This document shows, one piece after another, positions 26,969-38,633 of a DNA stretch of 64,000 nucleotides. Under the pieces are notes generated by a model. It saw only the letters and a program-made list of their open reading frames with translations, was not told where the DNA came from and ran no database searches. How positions within the stretch are numbered: the stretch's first letter is position 1; the number at the start of each line of letters is the position of its first letter. Both the position numbers and the translations under genes were made by a program. The DNA comes from Symsagittifera roscoffensis (Eukaryota > Xenacoelomorpha > Acoela > Convolutidae). Location: NCBI RefSeq assembly GCF_963678635.1, contig NC_087070.1:13736539-13800538 (forward strand), in the 5' to 3' direction.

Positions 26969-27434
26969 GTAACTCTTAAGATACTTCACTTATTTTATCG
27001 AATCATCATCTCTAATCTGGATATCAAAACGAGATCCTCATATTTAGCGTCTAGAGTATATAGTCGAAGACAGTTCCGACCACCTAATTTTCTTAACGCA
27101 GCCTAATTTCCTAACTCTCAATAAGTGAAAAAGTAAACTAGAGCTGCATTGAAGAGATTGCCTAGTAAAAGATGTTCAGAATGATTCCATACTTTTTGAC
27201 GGATAGTTTGCTGCAAACTGAAACTATAGGATGCTGGACGTCTCAAACAGGTGAAAAATAAAATGAAGATGCAACTATTGTTATGCTGAGCTCAATCGTT
27301 AATAAGAATAGCCAACTTGGTTGAAACAATTTATTTCACGAATGCCTGGTTCATACTCTTCTGGTTTCTACCTTTCTTTTCAAGGCCAACTGCATGGCGC
27401 CACCTGATTACTGTGAAGCGACTGTATGTTTTAG

Positions 27435-27580
27435 ATTGTGTGGAACAAGCAGAGGTCGCCTGTGCTTCCCGTGGAGCAGATCAGCCGGCCGAGGGAGAAG
27501 AGGGCTCTTGGGTTCTGTGGGTCCAACTGGTACCACATCAGGGGCCAGGAGTCAACATCAGTGTCCACTCTCATCGAATG
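27435..27580 (+). CDS. GT92 gene, exon 3 (core strand and LIEW)
   Basis: The acceptor is taken as TGTTTTAG|ATTG and the donor as AATG|GTAACT. Starting in phase 0 it reads to KRALGFC (about residue 200) and then STLIEW, with the Trp codon split (TG|G). GT92 proteins have a basic-rich strand ending in a Cys followed by an [LF]-I-E-W helix, and exon 4 continues with FEYHKYMGV exactly as that helix should. The stronger-looking acceptor at 27384 puts the exon in a frame without family features, so I reject it. An alternative in-frame acceptor at AAGCAG|AGG would shorten the exon by 15 bases. Confidence 0.7.
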
Positions 27581-28139
27581 GTAACTTCACTCTACAATTG
27601 CGATTTTATTTTAAAATTATCACAAATTTTGCTGCCGACTCATGCTATCGTTTGACTACGGATATCAAAGTGTTTTTTCATTAATATTATAAATGCGTTG
27701 TCAATATCTAATTTTCTCAAAAACCAAAGTGTCCCTTCTTTGAGACAATCTGACTACATCCAATTTCTGCCGGCGATAACTTACTTTTTTGCAAAGGAGC
27801 CTTTGGAGCCAATACAAAGCTATTTTGAGAGGAGAGCGTGCTCAAAAAAATCGAATTAGTGGGCGACACTTCAAAAAATGGTCAAAAACAGCATTTTTGG
27901 TCTGTCGTTTTTTCAAAAAGTTTTCGCTTGATGCTTTGATTATAGTATTTTTGGAGGCCTGGAAAACCAATTGGGTCAACTTATTGAAAAATATTTAAAA
28001 AACTAATAAAAAATCAAAAAATCCTAGATACACCGCTGGTAAGAGCGCTTAGACAATATGGTAAAAAAAACTTACCATGTATATTTCACTCAGAATTCAA
28101 ATGTGAAGTGATGTTTAAACAGTTGTGGTTTGGGGTTAG

Positions 28140-28301
28140 GTTTGAGTACCACAAGTACATGGGGGTGGAGAAGTTCCACGTGAGGGTGTCGACGGAGGAG
28201 GGGGCTGCCATGGCCCCCGAGGCACTCAGTCTGGTCCAGCTGTACAGGGAGATGGGAGTGGTGGAGCTCCAACCGGCCATCACCATACCCACACCCTCGG
28301 G
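28140..28301 (+). CDS. GT92 gene, exon 4
   Basis: The acceptor GGTTAG|G completes the split Trp codon, and the donor GG|GTAAGA leaves phase 2. The translation reads EYHKYMGVEKFHV, equivalent to the family's conserved E-Y-x-x-x-G-V-x-x-F strand. It then gives LYREMGVVELQPAI, the helix-strand that normally precedes a W-x-x-P section. High GC at third positions supports coding. The first half of the GT-A-type fold is complete here. Confidence 0.85.
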
Positions 28302-28542
28302 GTAAGAGAAAGAGAAACAGAACAAAAACAATCACTCAATCACTCAATAGCTGAAAAAGTCTATTTTGTCTCCTATAGTCGCGGGTGAAACTCTGATTCT
28401 TCTTCATTGCTTAAGCTAAACACAAAAGCTGATTTAGTTTGTCTCAACACTTCGAACTCTTTCACCTCCCTCCTTTTAATGAAAACTTACATACTTTTGC
28501 TTCAAACAACCATAAAATATGTAGGCTGTAATTGCCTGTAAG

Positions 28543-28809
28543 TCTAACTGAGGAACAGAAAGTGAGTGAATCCAGGGTGCACTGTTCTAGAAACCACTCC
28601 TTCTTTTCCCCGGATGATGATTATCCCTCCTCCACTCCCCTCTCCGTTGAGAGTCAGTTGTGGGTGAAGTCTCAGTCTCTGCAGCTGGTGGGGCTGAACG
28701 ACTGCCTCCATCGCAACATGTTCAAGTACCAACACATCCTCATCATCGACACCGATGAACTCCTCGTCACAGACCGAATAGTCCCCAAAGCACTCACTCA
28801 ACTAGTACA
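28543..28809 (+). CDS. GT92 gene, exon 5 (DTDE catalytic motif)
   Basis: It contains the strongest family signature: GLNDCLHRN, then FKYQHILIIDTDELLV, with the D-T-D-E at about residues 343-346. This corresponds to the D-x-D-E metal and nucleotide-sugar binding motif of GT92 enzymes. The donor is CA|GTCAGT, phase 2. The 5' border is less certain: an in-frame TAA lies at 28529, and the only phase-compatible acceptor I see is CTGTAAG|T at 28542, which has a poor pyrimidine tract. A CTAAC branch-like motif and a second acceptor (GAACAG|A) follow but are in the wrong phase. Confidence 0.8.
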
Positions 28810-31650
28810 GTCAGTATTCTTAATCAGTTTTGTTTCAAAAAGGAACAAACACGTTTTTCATAAAGCTTCAGAACAAATATTCAGTTGAAAAACAATCAAG
28901 CTATGTACCTTTTTTGAACAGAATTTCCAAAAAAAGTGTCAAAATATCTGCGCTCGGTGCGGCTAATTTTTTCGACAGACATTTAAACTTAAACTTGAAT
29001 TTTGAACTGTTCTGAATGGACACTTTTACCAGCTAAAAATGCTGATGCTGTGAGCTCAACCTTAACACAAAATTACCAAAACAGAAAGATTTCACCATTT
29101 TCGAAAAGCGTTTTTCGAGAAACTTGTAATTTGCGACTATTTTAAAATTTTTAATTCGGTTAATTTCAATTCAGTTATTGTTGGATAAAAATTTAGTTGC
29201 CTAAATTCACTTCACGCCGATCTCTTGCAAACAACAATTCAATTCTTAAACAGTTTTTATCAAAAAGGCGAAATTGTAGAATTGGCTATTCTAATGTTTA
29301 AAACCAAATTAAGTTTTAAAAAACTAAAACGTCTCATAAAAACCATGTGTTACAAAAAAAACGAAAAAAAAAACGGATCAATTAAAAATATAACACAACA
29401 ATATAAAATTTTCTCTATTATGGAATTTCATACTGATGAACTGCTAAATGTTTTGTGCAAATTAAATGGAGTGAAAGCCAATCTGAAACTTTGCAAAAAG
29501 TAAATACTAAAGAACTGCAACAAAAATTTAAACTGAAAGAAATAAAACGAGAGCTGTCGTAATGCACTCAAAATTTGCATCAAAGCACTCGATTGCTGCC
29601 CCGGAATGCAAGTATTTTTCAACCGTTTGCTCCTTTTGTTTCCGAATTTTGCAGAAATGATAAAAAAAAGTTTTATAGTCAGGAATTAAACAACTTCAAC
29701 CATCATTTCTTAGATAACTATATTCGAGTTAATATTGATATGATAAATAAGCTGTTTTGTAGTTAAACTACAACAAATCTGTAATTGCCTCTTTCACTGT
29801 TTTTCGACAACATTTTTTTCTTTTTATGATTATTATTAGGATTATTCTGGTAAGCCCGCAATTTCTGTCAAACAGTAAGACTTTTACCCTTTTATTCTTT
29901 CGTGATCAAGCTGGGCTCGCATCGCAAAGTTTTCATTCCCCCAACCACAAGTGTAGTAGAAAAAATTGATTCTCGCTCTGAGACGCCTGAAAACGCTTAA
30001 ATTAGTCTTACGGCGCCCTCTCAAGTGACGTTTTTGTAAAAAGAATTCTTCATCTGTAAGTCTAACTGAGGATGAAGAATTTTTTATGATTTTGATTAAG
30101 CTTTAACAATTGAATATTACCTTTTACTCCAGCTAATGCATTGAACAAGTTGGACATCATTGGGTTAAACTTAGCTATCAAAGTTGGACCCCTAATTAAA
30201 AATTAAAATATCGTTTGCGCCAACTTTTTTTTTGATTTGTTGTTTATTAATACTTTCCTAGACAGCTATTGTCGAAAATTTCTTCTTCACTAATTACCTA
30301 AGTTTTTGCACAGTTTTCTAATCAGATTCACAAAAAATACAAACAACGACACAAAAAGAAACCTTGAAAAAAAAATAAAAAACGTTTTTTTTTAATGTGG
30401 TCTTAACATTCTGTGCTGTCTGTAAAGCAACTGGTTATTCTTGTCTAGGAATGAGCATTTGATTAGCTTTCATTATCCAAGACAAGAAACGAGTATTGGT
30501 TTGGTCGCAAAAAGGTTACAAACTGTTTTAAGAAAAAAGCGCAAAGTGAAATATACACTGGAATTAGAAATGTGCAAATATCGCGGATCGCTACCCCAGT
30601 CAATTAGAAAAAATTTAGTTTTTCTATTCCTGAAAAAGTGACTTAAAGTTCAGGCTTTGTTTTTTTCATAGAAAAATTGAATTTTTTTAAAATTAATTTT
30701 TAACTTTTAAATTAGTCCGAAAGATACTGATGCTTTGAACTAAAATCAAAAAATGTTTTACTTTCAATGAAGTTTTATAAAACTAGGGGGCTTATAAAAA
30801 CAGCTAATTTGGTCATTTAAAATCCCTAATGTTAGCGAAATCTCTAGTTTCCAGCTACTAATTTTCATTCCAAATTTCATTCCCACCAAATTTGAGGGTA
30901 GCTCAATCTAATTGGTCCTAATAAGATCTGGTATATGCAAAATATCACTTTGCACGCAAAATTTTTTTAGTTTGTTTTTCCTGAACTTTATCCTTGTTCA
31001 ATTTTTCAATATAATATTTATCCAAAACAAATATATCGTACCCGTGAAAAGTAATTGTTAAGATTCAGGAATTTGCTCTGATATGGACAGTTTTCTCACT
31101 ACTTTCTGAAAGACCGTCACTTAGAACACAAAATTGAAAAACTGATAAATTTATCTGCTGCATTTTTAAAATAAGGTTGGTCGCTGAAATGAATGGTTTA
31201 AATGTTAATGCGAAACTATTGACAAGTACACGAGGATAACATTTCCGCAGCCCCTTCCACTTATTTTGAAGGTAACGCCTTCTACAGAACAGATCTATTT
31301 CAAGAGCACTTGCATTCTAACTCAAAAGCATTGAATATAATTTTGAAGGTTTCAACCAAAAGGACAGAGAGTTCATGTTTGTCCATGCTTGAAAAGACCA
31401 AGAATTGTTCAAGTCATCCTTACATCCACTAGTTGGAACAACTTCAAAAAATGTTTCCTCGCTCCAGATATTAAAATGGAATTGACTTTTAGATATAACA
31501 TTGTGGCGACTGTAGCATGGTTACGGGCTCCTCAGCCTCCATCAAACATTTTTGAAGGAATTATCCCATATCTTTTTCATACTACTGGCCCCTTTTCCGA
31601 GTTCTTCCAAATAAGTCTTCTTTTTGAATTTTGTTCCAACTTTTGAATAT
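28810..31650. other. Intron 5, proximal part, no recognised gene
   Basis: AT-rich intron sequence. Open frames at 29225-29503, 29575-29766 and 30441-30641 show no motifs and have poor coding composition. One small hairpin at 30041-30085 is listed separately. I cannot assign the rest. Confidence 0.5.
30041..30085 (+). repeat. Hairpin whose loop copies the exon 5 border
   Basis: aagaattcttcat and atgaagaattttt can pair (12 of 13 positions). Between and overlapping them lies ctgtaagtctaactgagga, identical over 19 bases to 28536-28554 at the start of exon 5. The repeat and pairing are seen directly; any role is unknown. Confidence 0.7.
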
Positions 31651-31652
31651 AG

Positions 31653-31760
31653 TGACGGAATATTTGTGATCGGGATGTTTTTTTCTCAAGACATTTTTCG
31701 ACTTTTCAACTGAGCATTTTTTGACGGATCTTTTCATATCGTCAGAGCGTGAAAACGATC
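31653..31760 (+). mobile_element. Family A element, 5' fragment
   Basis: Diverged remnant of the left part of family A (gacggaatatttgtgatcgg, the cgactttt section and gacggatcttttcatatcg). It lacks the terminal hairpin and stops at an unrelated border. Confidence 0.55.
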
Positions 31761-32240
31761 CCATGTCATAGAATTGATAGTGTATGAGGACGAGCTCTCA
31801 CTTGACCTCTAGCTTCAAGTCTGCCACAGCCTGACCAAATACGGCTGCAAAAATGGTAGCACATAGAAGTTCTAGACGGAAAAAAACGGTTATGATGCGC
31901 AAAAAAGAGTTTAGCTCAGCAAGATTTCTCAGTCTGGAGCGTGGGGAAACCAGAGAAACGGACTATGCTTAGACAGGCTGGATAGCGTTTCATTGATCCT
32001 ATACGAATTGCAGAAACCACAATTATTACGAGGCCAAACTGTGTACTTTGTGATTTGTAAGCGGATTCCGGAACAAAGACGCTCCCTTTATTGTTCTTGT
32101 GTTCTGCCATTTTCTTTGATCGTTCCGACAAAATTTTGACAGGTTTAATGACTTGTCTCTGCAATCCAGGAACATAGCGACACAAAAATGTGCGCCTATC
32201 AAGTGCACAGTTTAGCCTTGTAATATATTACGATTATTAT
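31761..32240. other. Unassigned intronic stretch
   Basis: Overlapping minus-strand frames (31916-32185, 32026-32208) lack motifs. No repeat in this window matches it. Confidence 0.4.
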
Positions 32241-32244
32241 TATA

Positions 32245-32816
32245 GCATCCGAAAAGTTTTGTTGTCTTGAGCTCAAATTTAAAAAGATTTTTAGTTGTAA
32301 CCATTTTTGATTTGACTTTCGACGAAAAAAGTGAGGAATTTCTATGCTTGTGGTGTTTTTTACTCAGTCAATTTTCGACATTTTAGCTGAATTTTTTGTC
32401 AGAGTTTCTTATATCATCTGAAAATTACTGTTGTTGTAACAGTTATATGTTTATTTTTCAGACATTTTTAATGATTTAAGTTTGAGACTTAAACAATTAT
32501 AATATAAAGATTATAATTCAAATTGGAATAGTTAACGCGCAATATATTTCGTTCTATCAAAGTGTAGGCGGCTAATTAACTCTTTCTAAATGAAATTGAG
32601 GCGAACAATTTCCTCGTCCTAGAAGGTAACAAATGCCAAAACATACCATTTTGTACTTTGTATAGTTTTTTGGCGAGAAATTTTCAAACAAAATCACCTT
32701 ATCTCATTAGTCTGAATATTTTTTAACAATTTTACAGGGCAAAACACTTCATCTTGATCGACAACCGAGTTCAGTCAGACCATTCAGTATTTGCGGTAAC
32801 ATACGAGCAGTCTTGT
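32245..32816 (+). mobile_element. Family A element, diverged copy
   Basis: It carries family A blocks in order: actttcgacgaaaaaagt hairpin remnant, ggaatttctatgcttgtgg, gttaacgcgcaatatatttcg, then the tail atacgagcagtcttgttt. The 3' hairpin is replaced. It is directly followed by another, 5'-truncated copy. Confidence 0.6.
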
Positions 32817-34100
32817 TTGTAAAGTTATGTGGTTTTAAACGATGCTAATTTGGTCAATTTGTACAAATAAAGCGTCCCGGGTTGACCTCCATACACCGAA
32901 AATGCTTATCATACAATTCCATACATCAAGTGTGTGGAAAAATGCTTGTCATACAATTTTCATACAATTTCTAAAAATGGTTGAAAACTGGTATAAACTT
33001 ATTTCTGTGGCTGTTTGATTCTAATAAAACAGTCTGGTGATAAAAAACTGAGATTTTCGTTTTTTGAAAAAAAATGCTTATCATACAATTCCCATATATG
33101 GAAATTGTATGACTGGCATTTTTTTGATGGCGACACAAAAATAATTTTGCAAATTTGGCCCAAAAAATTTTACGTTTTTTTTTCAACCGCAAATCGAATT
33201 TCGTACGCAAACAAACATTTTTCGAAAAAAATTTTTTGCATGCAAAATTTAATGTTTTGTGTGCATAACGTAGTCCTGGATACGATAAAATTGGATTTTA
33301 TTTTCTTTTCACTTGAATTTTTTTTTCAAAAACGCTGAAAATTCCTATTTCTTTTGTATGGGGTGTTAATGTATGCCTTGATCAATGTCTGATAATTTGA
33401 AAATTCACAAATTTGAAATAATCATCATTAAAAAATTTTGCCAAAAAAGAAAAGTTTGTTACTTTTGTTATATTAATTGTGAAAGACAGCCAAATTCAGG
33501 TCGTTTTCTACGCATTGTAAATGCAGGACCGTCCAACCTTTGGTGTTTTGAGTAACCAAGGTCTTTGTCACTTGTGTTCGGTTGCAAACACAACCGAAAA
33601 TTTTTCAGAAACTAAATTCATTAAGAAAAAATCAAAATTTTTGGTTTATGGGAAAACACCTATCATACAATTTTCATATATGGAAAAATGCTTATCATAG
33701 AGTTTTCATACAATTTTCTGTACGTATGGAATTGTATGAAATTGTATGACAAGAAGTTTCTCATATATGAAAATTGTATGATAAGAAGTTTTGGTCAACC
33801 CGGGGTGATATATATCGCGCTTGTAACGCGTGAGCTGAGATTTAAGCAGTCTTAGAAATTGGTCCAAATTGTATGTATTGAGACATGCTGCTTAGCCTTT
33901 AATAACTAAAATATATCAATTTGTACTTAACATATTGTGTGGTGGGATGGTTTTCAAAAAAAAATCAAAAAATGTTTTCATTTTTCCCCCTTTTTGTTGA
34001 ACATTTTATCATTTTTTCCCTAAAAGTGAACACTATTCCATAGATTTTAAGAGGCATTCGGATCATCCAGTGCTTCGCCCTGATACGAGCAGTCTTGTTT
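32817..34100 (+). mobile_element. Family A element, truncated copy split by a TIR element
   Basis: It begins with the aaagttatgtggtttt block, reaches caaataaagcgt, is interrupted by 32876-33804, and resumes with gatatatatcgcgcttg. It runs to tgcttcgccctgatacgag and cagtcttgttt. The two halves join to normal family A order. Confidence 0.7.
32876..33804. mobile_element. Perfect-TIR (CCCGGGTTGACC) element, 929 bp
   Basis: Both ends carry the same 12-bp terminal inverted repeat, CCCGGGTTGACC, and begin with the palindrome CCCGGG. GT flanks both ends, and deleting the insert plus one GT restores family A, so the target duplication appears to be 2 bp. Inside, the motif cttatcatacaatt recurs at least six times near both ends in both orientations. 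A 107-codon frame (33015-33338) has no recognisable transposase motif. The superfamily is not identified. Confidence 0.7.
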
Positions 34101-34548
34101 GACATATTCCAAGTCAAACTGTAATGTATATATTGTAAGTTGTTGTAAGTTTTGCAGTTTTGATAGGAATCTTACACTATTTTCTCGGGTAAACATTTGA
34201 GACCGCTGAGAAAGCGAGAAAGCACTATTATTTGGTCGAACTATCAAAGACTTTCTCATAGCGCTAAAATTTTTGGTTTTAGTCCTTTGGTTTTTTCAAG
34301 AGATCCCTAGAACTGCCTAGCATCGGTTCATTTCATTTCACTCTGACATGCCTCAATTTTGACGCGCACAAACTCAAGTACTTTCAACCCATTAATTGGT
34401 TGCTTCAGATTCTCATCATATTCAGTAAAAATAGTGAAAAAAATTGATCCAAATTTACATAGATTTCACCATCGAACAAAGGGAACCCGTAAAAGTGGTC
34501 TTAACCACAAAAATGAGGATTGAGAAACCACTCTCAAGGTGTGTTTAG
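34101..34548. other. Intron 5, distal part
   Basis: Between the family A copy and exon 6; nothing recognised except the acceptor region before 34549. Confidence 0.5.
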
Positions 34549-34723
34549 AAACGTAACTGAATCCACTGGACTGATAGCCAACCTGCGGTTCCGAGAGAGG
34601 AGGTTCTACAAGAACTGTGACCAGTTCGTCAACACCACCCAATCTCCTCTCGTTGAATTCAATGGAAGCCTGGTCAAGCAGACAAACTTGCTCAAGTTCA
34701 AATCATACGCCAAATCATACCTG
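34549..34723 (+). CDS. GT92 gene, exon 6
   Basis: The acceptor GTGTGTTTAG|A supplies the one base needed to finish the split codon from exon 5, giving LTQLVQ followed by NVTES and then IANLRFRERRFYKNCD. GT92 proteins have, after D-x-D-E, a helix and then a hydrophobic strand with F-R-x-R-x-F; this fits well. It ends KFKSYAKSYL before donor CTG|GTATGC, phase 0. Two potential N-glycosylation sequons (NVT, NTT) are consistent with a luminal domain. The joint to exon 5 crosses a 5.7-kb intron and rests on phase and family order, not on transcript data. Confidence 0.75.
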
Positions 34724-35639
34724 GTATGCCAAACCTTTTATATTTTTGATTCAAGTTTTCCCTCATTTTCTAAAAAATCACATTCTAAGTTTGGAAGTTG
34801 GCAAAGTAATATGAAACCTCTATTTCTTGTTGAAAAAAGAAAAGAGAAAAAAAATCAAAATAGAACTTCATTCAGGGGCGGATCTAAGACATTTTCGCTC
34901 GAAGGGGCGGATATTTAGAAAAATTCCTTTTTTTTAGGTCGTCCAAATTGATTTGCTGAGCTTTCCCAAATCACTACAAAAAACCCATATTAACCAAATT
35001 TTGACGATGAACATTACCCCTGGAAAAAATTGATGCAGAGCACCTGTTTATCAGATAAGCAAGATATCGAGTTTCATATCACCATGACAAACATAAAGTC
35101 TTACTTAGGATGTGCACTTCTTGTTTTGAGTTTCAAATTGATATTAAATTTTACTATTAGATTGATTCAGTGCTCTGATGTCAATTGCTCTAACAATCCA
35201 AATCGATTGTCTCCTGGTGACACTTTTTCATAATGATAACTACAGTTCTTCTCTTCTTGCAAGAGTGCCTTGATCATCTTGTCTGTTTATGGATCAACTG
35301 CAGTTTATGGAACATTTCGTGCTGTAGCACGTTTAGTTGCTCGATGTCTAAAAAACGCAAGCAGGGATCTGTTCTCCTAGCTGATTTGTTTGCCACATAA
35401 TCACTTAGCTGTGAAGGTCTGCACGGTCCATATTTTTTTGGGCTTGGTTTTTTCGGTTTTGGGGTTGTTTTTCAGTAAGCGAGGTATTTTTTCTTAGTTT
35501 GTACCCAAGCTGTGTGCTGTGTATATGTTAATTTTCTACCATTGATTACCTTTTGTACTCTTGCTCAAATGTCTAAGGGTCTCTAACTTTTGTTGCGAGA
35601 TGGACTGTCTTTCTAGCTACCTGTTGTTTATGTTTTTTG
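34724..35639. other. Start of the 22-kb intron 6
   Basis: No exon recognised. The minus strand may contain the 3' continuation of the Ty3/gypsy relic (pieces such as VSPGDNRFGLLEQL near 35190-35230), but I cannot place LTR ends. Confidence 0.35.
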
Positions 35640-36620
35640 ATGTTGGATTCCATCTTTTTGTTTGTGTTCCTTTATATCTTAGCTAGTGAATGCCTTGTTC
35701 TCACACCTGTGCTATTTTTTGTGGAGGATTCTCCGTCATTGAGGGTCGTATTTGATATTTCTGGAAGGTTCTTTATGGACCGTAGTGTTAACTTCACTTC
35801 ATTTTCAGACCATCGTTGAACGTCGTGCTTGATTTCCGGCTGTAGAGGAGGATGCATCAGATTTTTTTGATCTAAATCAGCGTGTTTTGCGCTTTCCCAG
35901 CTAAGGTATTTGCTGAACTAATTGTTGTTATGTTGGATAATGAAGTGTTGGGCTTCCGGACCATAGTGCGGTGTTGTTATTTAAAAAAAATATATTTCGG
36001 CGACGTCTGAAGCTAACTTATATGGGGAGTTATTTTCGTCTATGCTCATAACCCACAACCTTCGTGTTAGTGTTTGAATCAGACACTCTACAACCCTTAC
36101 GGATCTGTAATGGATCAGTGATCATCCACCGGAGCAAAAAGAAGTTTGTTGTTAGATTTACAGAAGAGTTGAAACTTTTTAGCTCTAAACGTTTGAGTTT
36201 GACCACACCCTAGCTTTCTGGGTACCCCATTATTCGAGATGTAGCTTTCCATATTTTTTTTTTGCTATATCTGCCGTTAATTTGAGACTACTTTTGCTAA
36301 AGTGTTTTTAAGTGTCTTTAATTCGTCCAGGAGGGACCCGGAAAAATCGAATTGTATTTCCTAAATTAGTTCAACCACCGGTTCCATTTGGAATTACTGC
36401 AGTTTTCTTATTGCTGCTTTTAAATTTTGACTTTGTTCGGTGCATTAGCTGCAATTCTGCCCACATGGACGATTGAGCAATGTAAGTGGGGGAACGAGAT
36501 TTTTTGGCACAGGTCGAGCATTGCCGCCGCTTCTGGATGGGTTAGGTGCAAGCGCTACAGGATAGTTTGAAGCAATTGCTGTGAGATTACGAACCGGTCA
36601 TCTATAGGTAGACAGTAGTC
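35640..36620 (-). pseudogene. Ty3/gypsy integrase relic
   Basis: Minus-strand translation, across several frames with stops, gives integrase landmarks in order. These are QFDFSGSLLDEL near 36330, AKVVSN, then NNGVPRKLG, FRAKKFQLFC and LLFAPVDDH at about 36100-36260. Beyond them, near 35940, RKPNTSLSNI resembles the C-terminal region of this clade's integrases. The first catalytic Asp is in the FDFSG stretch and the second lies in the degraded GCGQTQTF stretch. It belongs with the reverse transcriptase and RNase H remnants further up this strand. Many frameshifts; not functional. Confidence 0.75.
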
Positions 36621-37780
36621 CTTGACGTGTATTCGGTTTCTTACGTTGTACCAATAGTCGCCATATGCAAGTTTCAATATTCCCTGTCCCGTTTCTGAAC
36701 GAAATTATTTTCTTGGTTTGGCGTTTCTGTCTTTGCGGGTGGCCGAGGCTATATATGTTACTCCCATAACTTTCTGTAACTTCTACTGGTAGAGTGGTGT
36801 GATCTCTTCTGCTTCTGTTGCTATTGCTCGGTCCGTCGTTTCCACCACACTTGCCACAATGAGTTCGCGGCTAGCCTCTAGTTGTGAACCGCACATTGTC
36901 ATCGGGGCCTCGTTTGGCGAAGATTCTTCGGGGCAAAAATTTTGTGGGTCGACTCTACTGACACAATACTCGTATTGTTCGGTTACTTCTACTGTTGGCT
37001 CTGTTTGTAATTGCACGTCGTTGTGGTGTGGTGAGTTTGTCTTTGTTGATGTTTGTGTTTCTGACTCCGTTCTGTTTGACTCGGATTGTGTCTTCTTCGT
37101 TTTCCGGCTGTTGATCCTGTCATTGTAATTACCATTGGAAATGTAACATCCGGGATAATGATCCGGTGGGGTGTAGTCATTTTTATCGAGGAATTGGTAA
37201 CTTCTATGTGATCTTTTTTTCTTTGACGTTGTTGGTGGACTGCTAGATTACACAGTTTTTGGAAATTTTAAGGTTTTCTTGTTTGGGATTACTTTTCTGA
37301 TGTCTTGCACATTTTAGGGCGGGATTGTTGTCATTGAATGGGTCGTCTAGCAACCGTATGTGGTCGTCATTTTTTTCCTGTGCCAACGGCGGTCAGACAG
37401 ACTTTGTTCTCAATCTGATTATTTTTTCCGCACATCCTCAGGGTTTCGTCCTCGAGGAGTTGTGTTGCGTGGTTTTGAGGAGCTGCCTCCCCCTCGCGGC
37501 CTTGCGCTATCAGGGATTAATCTCTTTGTAGACCTTAGTGTCGTTGCGTCGTCTCGTGATTTCAGCGTTGATTTCAGGCGTTGATATAAAATTTATTGAA
37601 TTTTTTTGTTTTTGTAAAAATTTTTCTGCTGCTTTTTGAGAGTGAATTTGGTCAATTGACCGTTTTTTTTCTGAATTCAATGACCGCATGCGATAGGTTT
37701 GGAATGTTTGGAATGCACTTGAAAACTCAATTGAGTTGTTGCAGTCCTTTCATTTTCCGCGCGCTTTTTGAACAGCCAAT
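36621..37780 (-). pseudogene. Ty3/gypsy spacer between RNase H and integrase
   Basis: This interval lies between recognisable RNase H and integrase segments on the minus strand. It holds open pieces (minus 36783-37016, 36989-37180) rich in polar residues but without named domains. I assign it to the retroelement by position only. Confidence 0.45.
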
Positions 37781-38500
37781 TTGGAGCTCGATTCTGATTG
37801 ACTAGAGTGTTTAGTATGACGCTGCCAATCAACTCAAGAATGGAAATAAACAAGTCAATTGTTGCCACATCAAATTTCTCATCATACTCACTGAGGGTTA
37901 TGCTAATCCTAACGGGTTTCTCGACATATAGTCTATTAGTCCCATTTTTGTTACTGCCAAATGTTTGTTGTCAAAGTAAAGGGAATTAAAAATATCGATC
38001 TACCTAGTGAGCCTGCTTTGGCTAGTCTTTGATCGTTCGCTGATTGAAGCTTGATAGTCCGTGAAAATTTTCCCGTATAAGTATTATTTCAAGTGTGCAA
38101 TTGCCCATACGACTCCTAATAAGTCAAACTAGTTTACTGAACATTTTTCTTCGAGGAAATTCAAGAACCTTGACTCGCACGAAAATGCTACCCAACCTTG
38201 TCAGTGTTTTGTTTTAGGGCAGCTCCTAACCCAAATATGGATGCGTCACAAATTACTTGGGTTTAGAAGTTTTGGTTGATGTGATTATTTTCAGTAATTT
38301 CAGATACGAGTTTTAAAATTTTATGGAATGCGGATGTGTGATCCGGCTTACAATCCAACGTTTTAAGTTTGTCTGAGTTTTTTTTTGCAATGGTTTTAGT
38401 GTGGATGCTGTTTTGCGAGGTTGGGTATGTATCTTATGAGATGATGTATAGACCCCATGAAGCTTTTTATTTGTTTAATTATTTTTGGTGCAGGGGCTTT
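37781..38500 (-). pseudogene. Ty3/gypsy RNase H relic
   Basis: On the minus strand, FMGSIHHLIRYIPNLAK (near 38440-38490) is the connection after reverse transcriptase. It is followed by DASIFGLGAAL, ELDLLGVVWAIAHLKYYLYG-type pieces, then MGLIDYMSRNPLGLA (near 37910-37945). These are RNase H landmarks of Ty3/gypsy elements in the correct order. Stops and frameshifts separate them. A degenerate tail runs into minus frame 37677-37868. Confidence 0.8.
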
Positions 38501-38633
38501 TGTATTGCCTCGGTTTTTTGTGCTAGCGGTATTGTGCCTTCGCTACTTATTTTGCAGCCAAGCCACTCGACTTGTTCACAAGCGATTTTGCATTTATATA
38601 ACAAAAATGCTAAGCTTTCTTTATTTAATTTTC

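Noticed and set aside
26713-26989. Minus-strand ORFs overlapping GT92 exon 2
   Set aside because: Shadows of a GC3-rich coding exon on the plus strand that has clean splice sites.
27385-27434. Strong-looking acceptor TTTTCAAG at 27384 as start of GT92 exon 3
   Set aside because: In phase 0 it leads to a frame without family features and does not give the LIEW-to-FEYHKYMGV joint; the frame with these features has stops before 27435.
33015-33338. 107-codon ORF as transposase of the CCCGGG element
   Set aside because: No DDE/D context, low-complexity composition and too short; the element looks non-autonomous.
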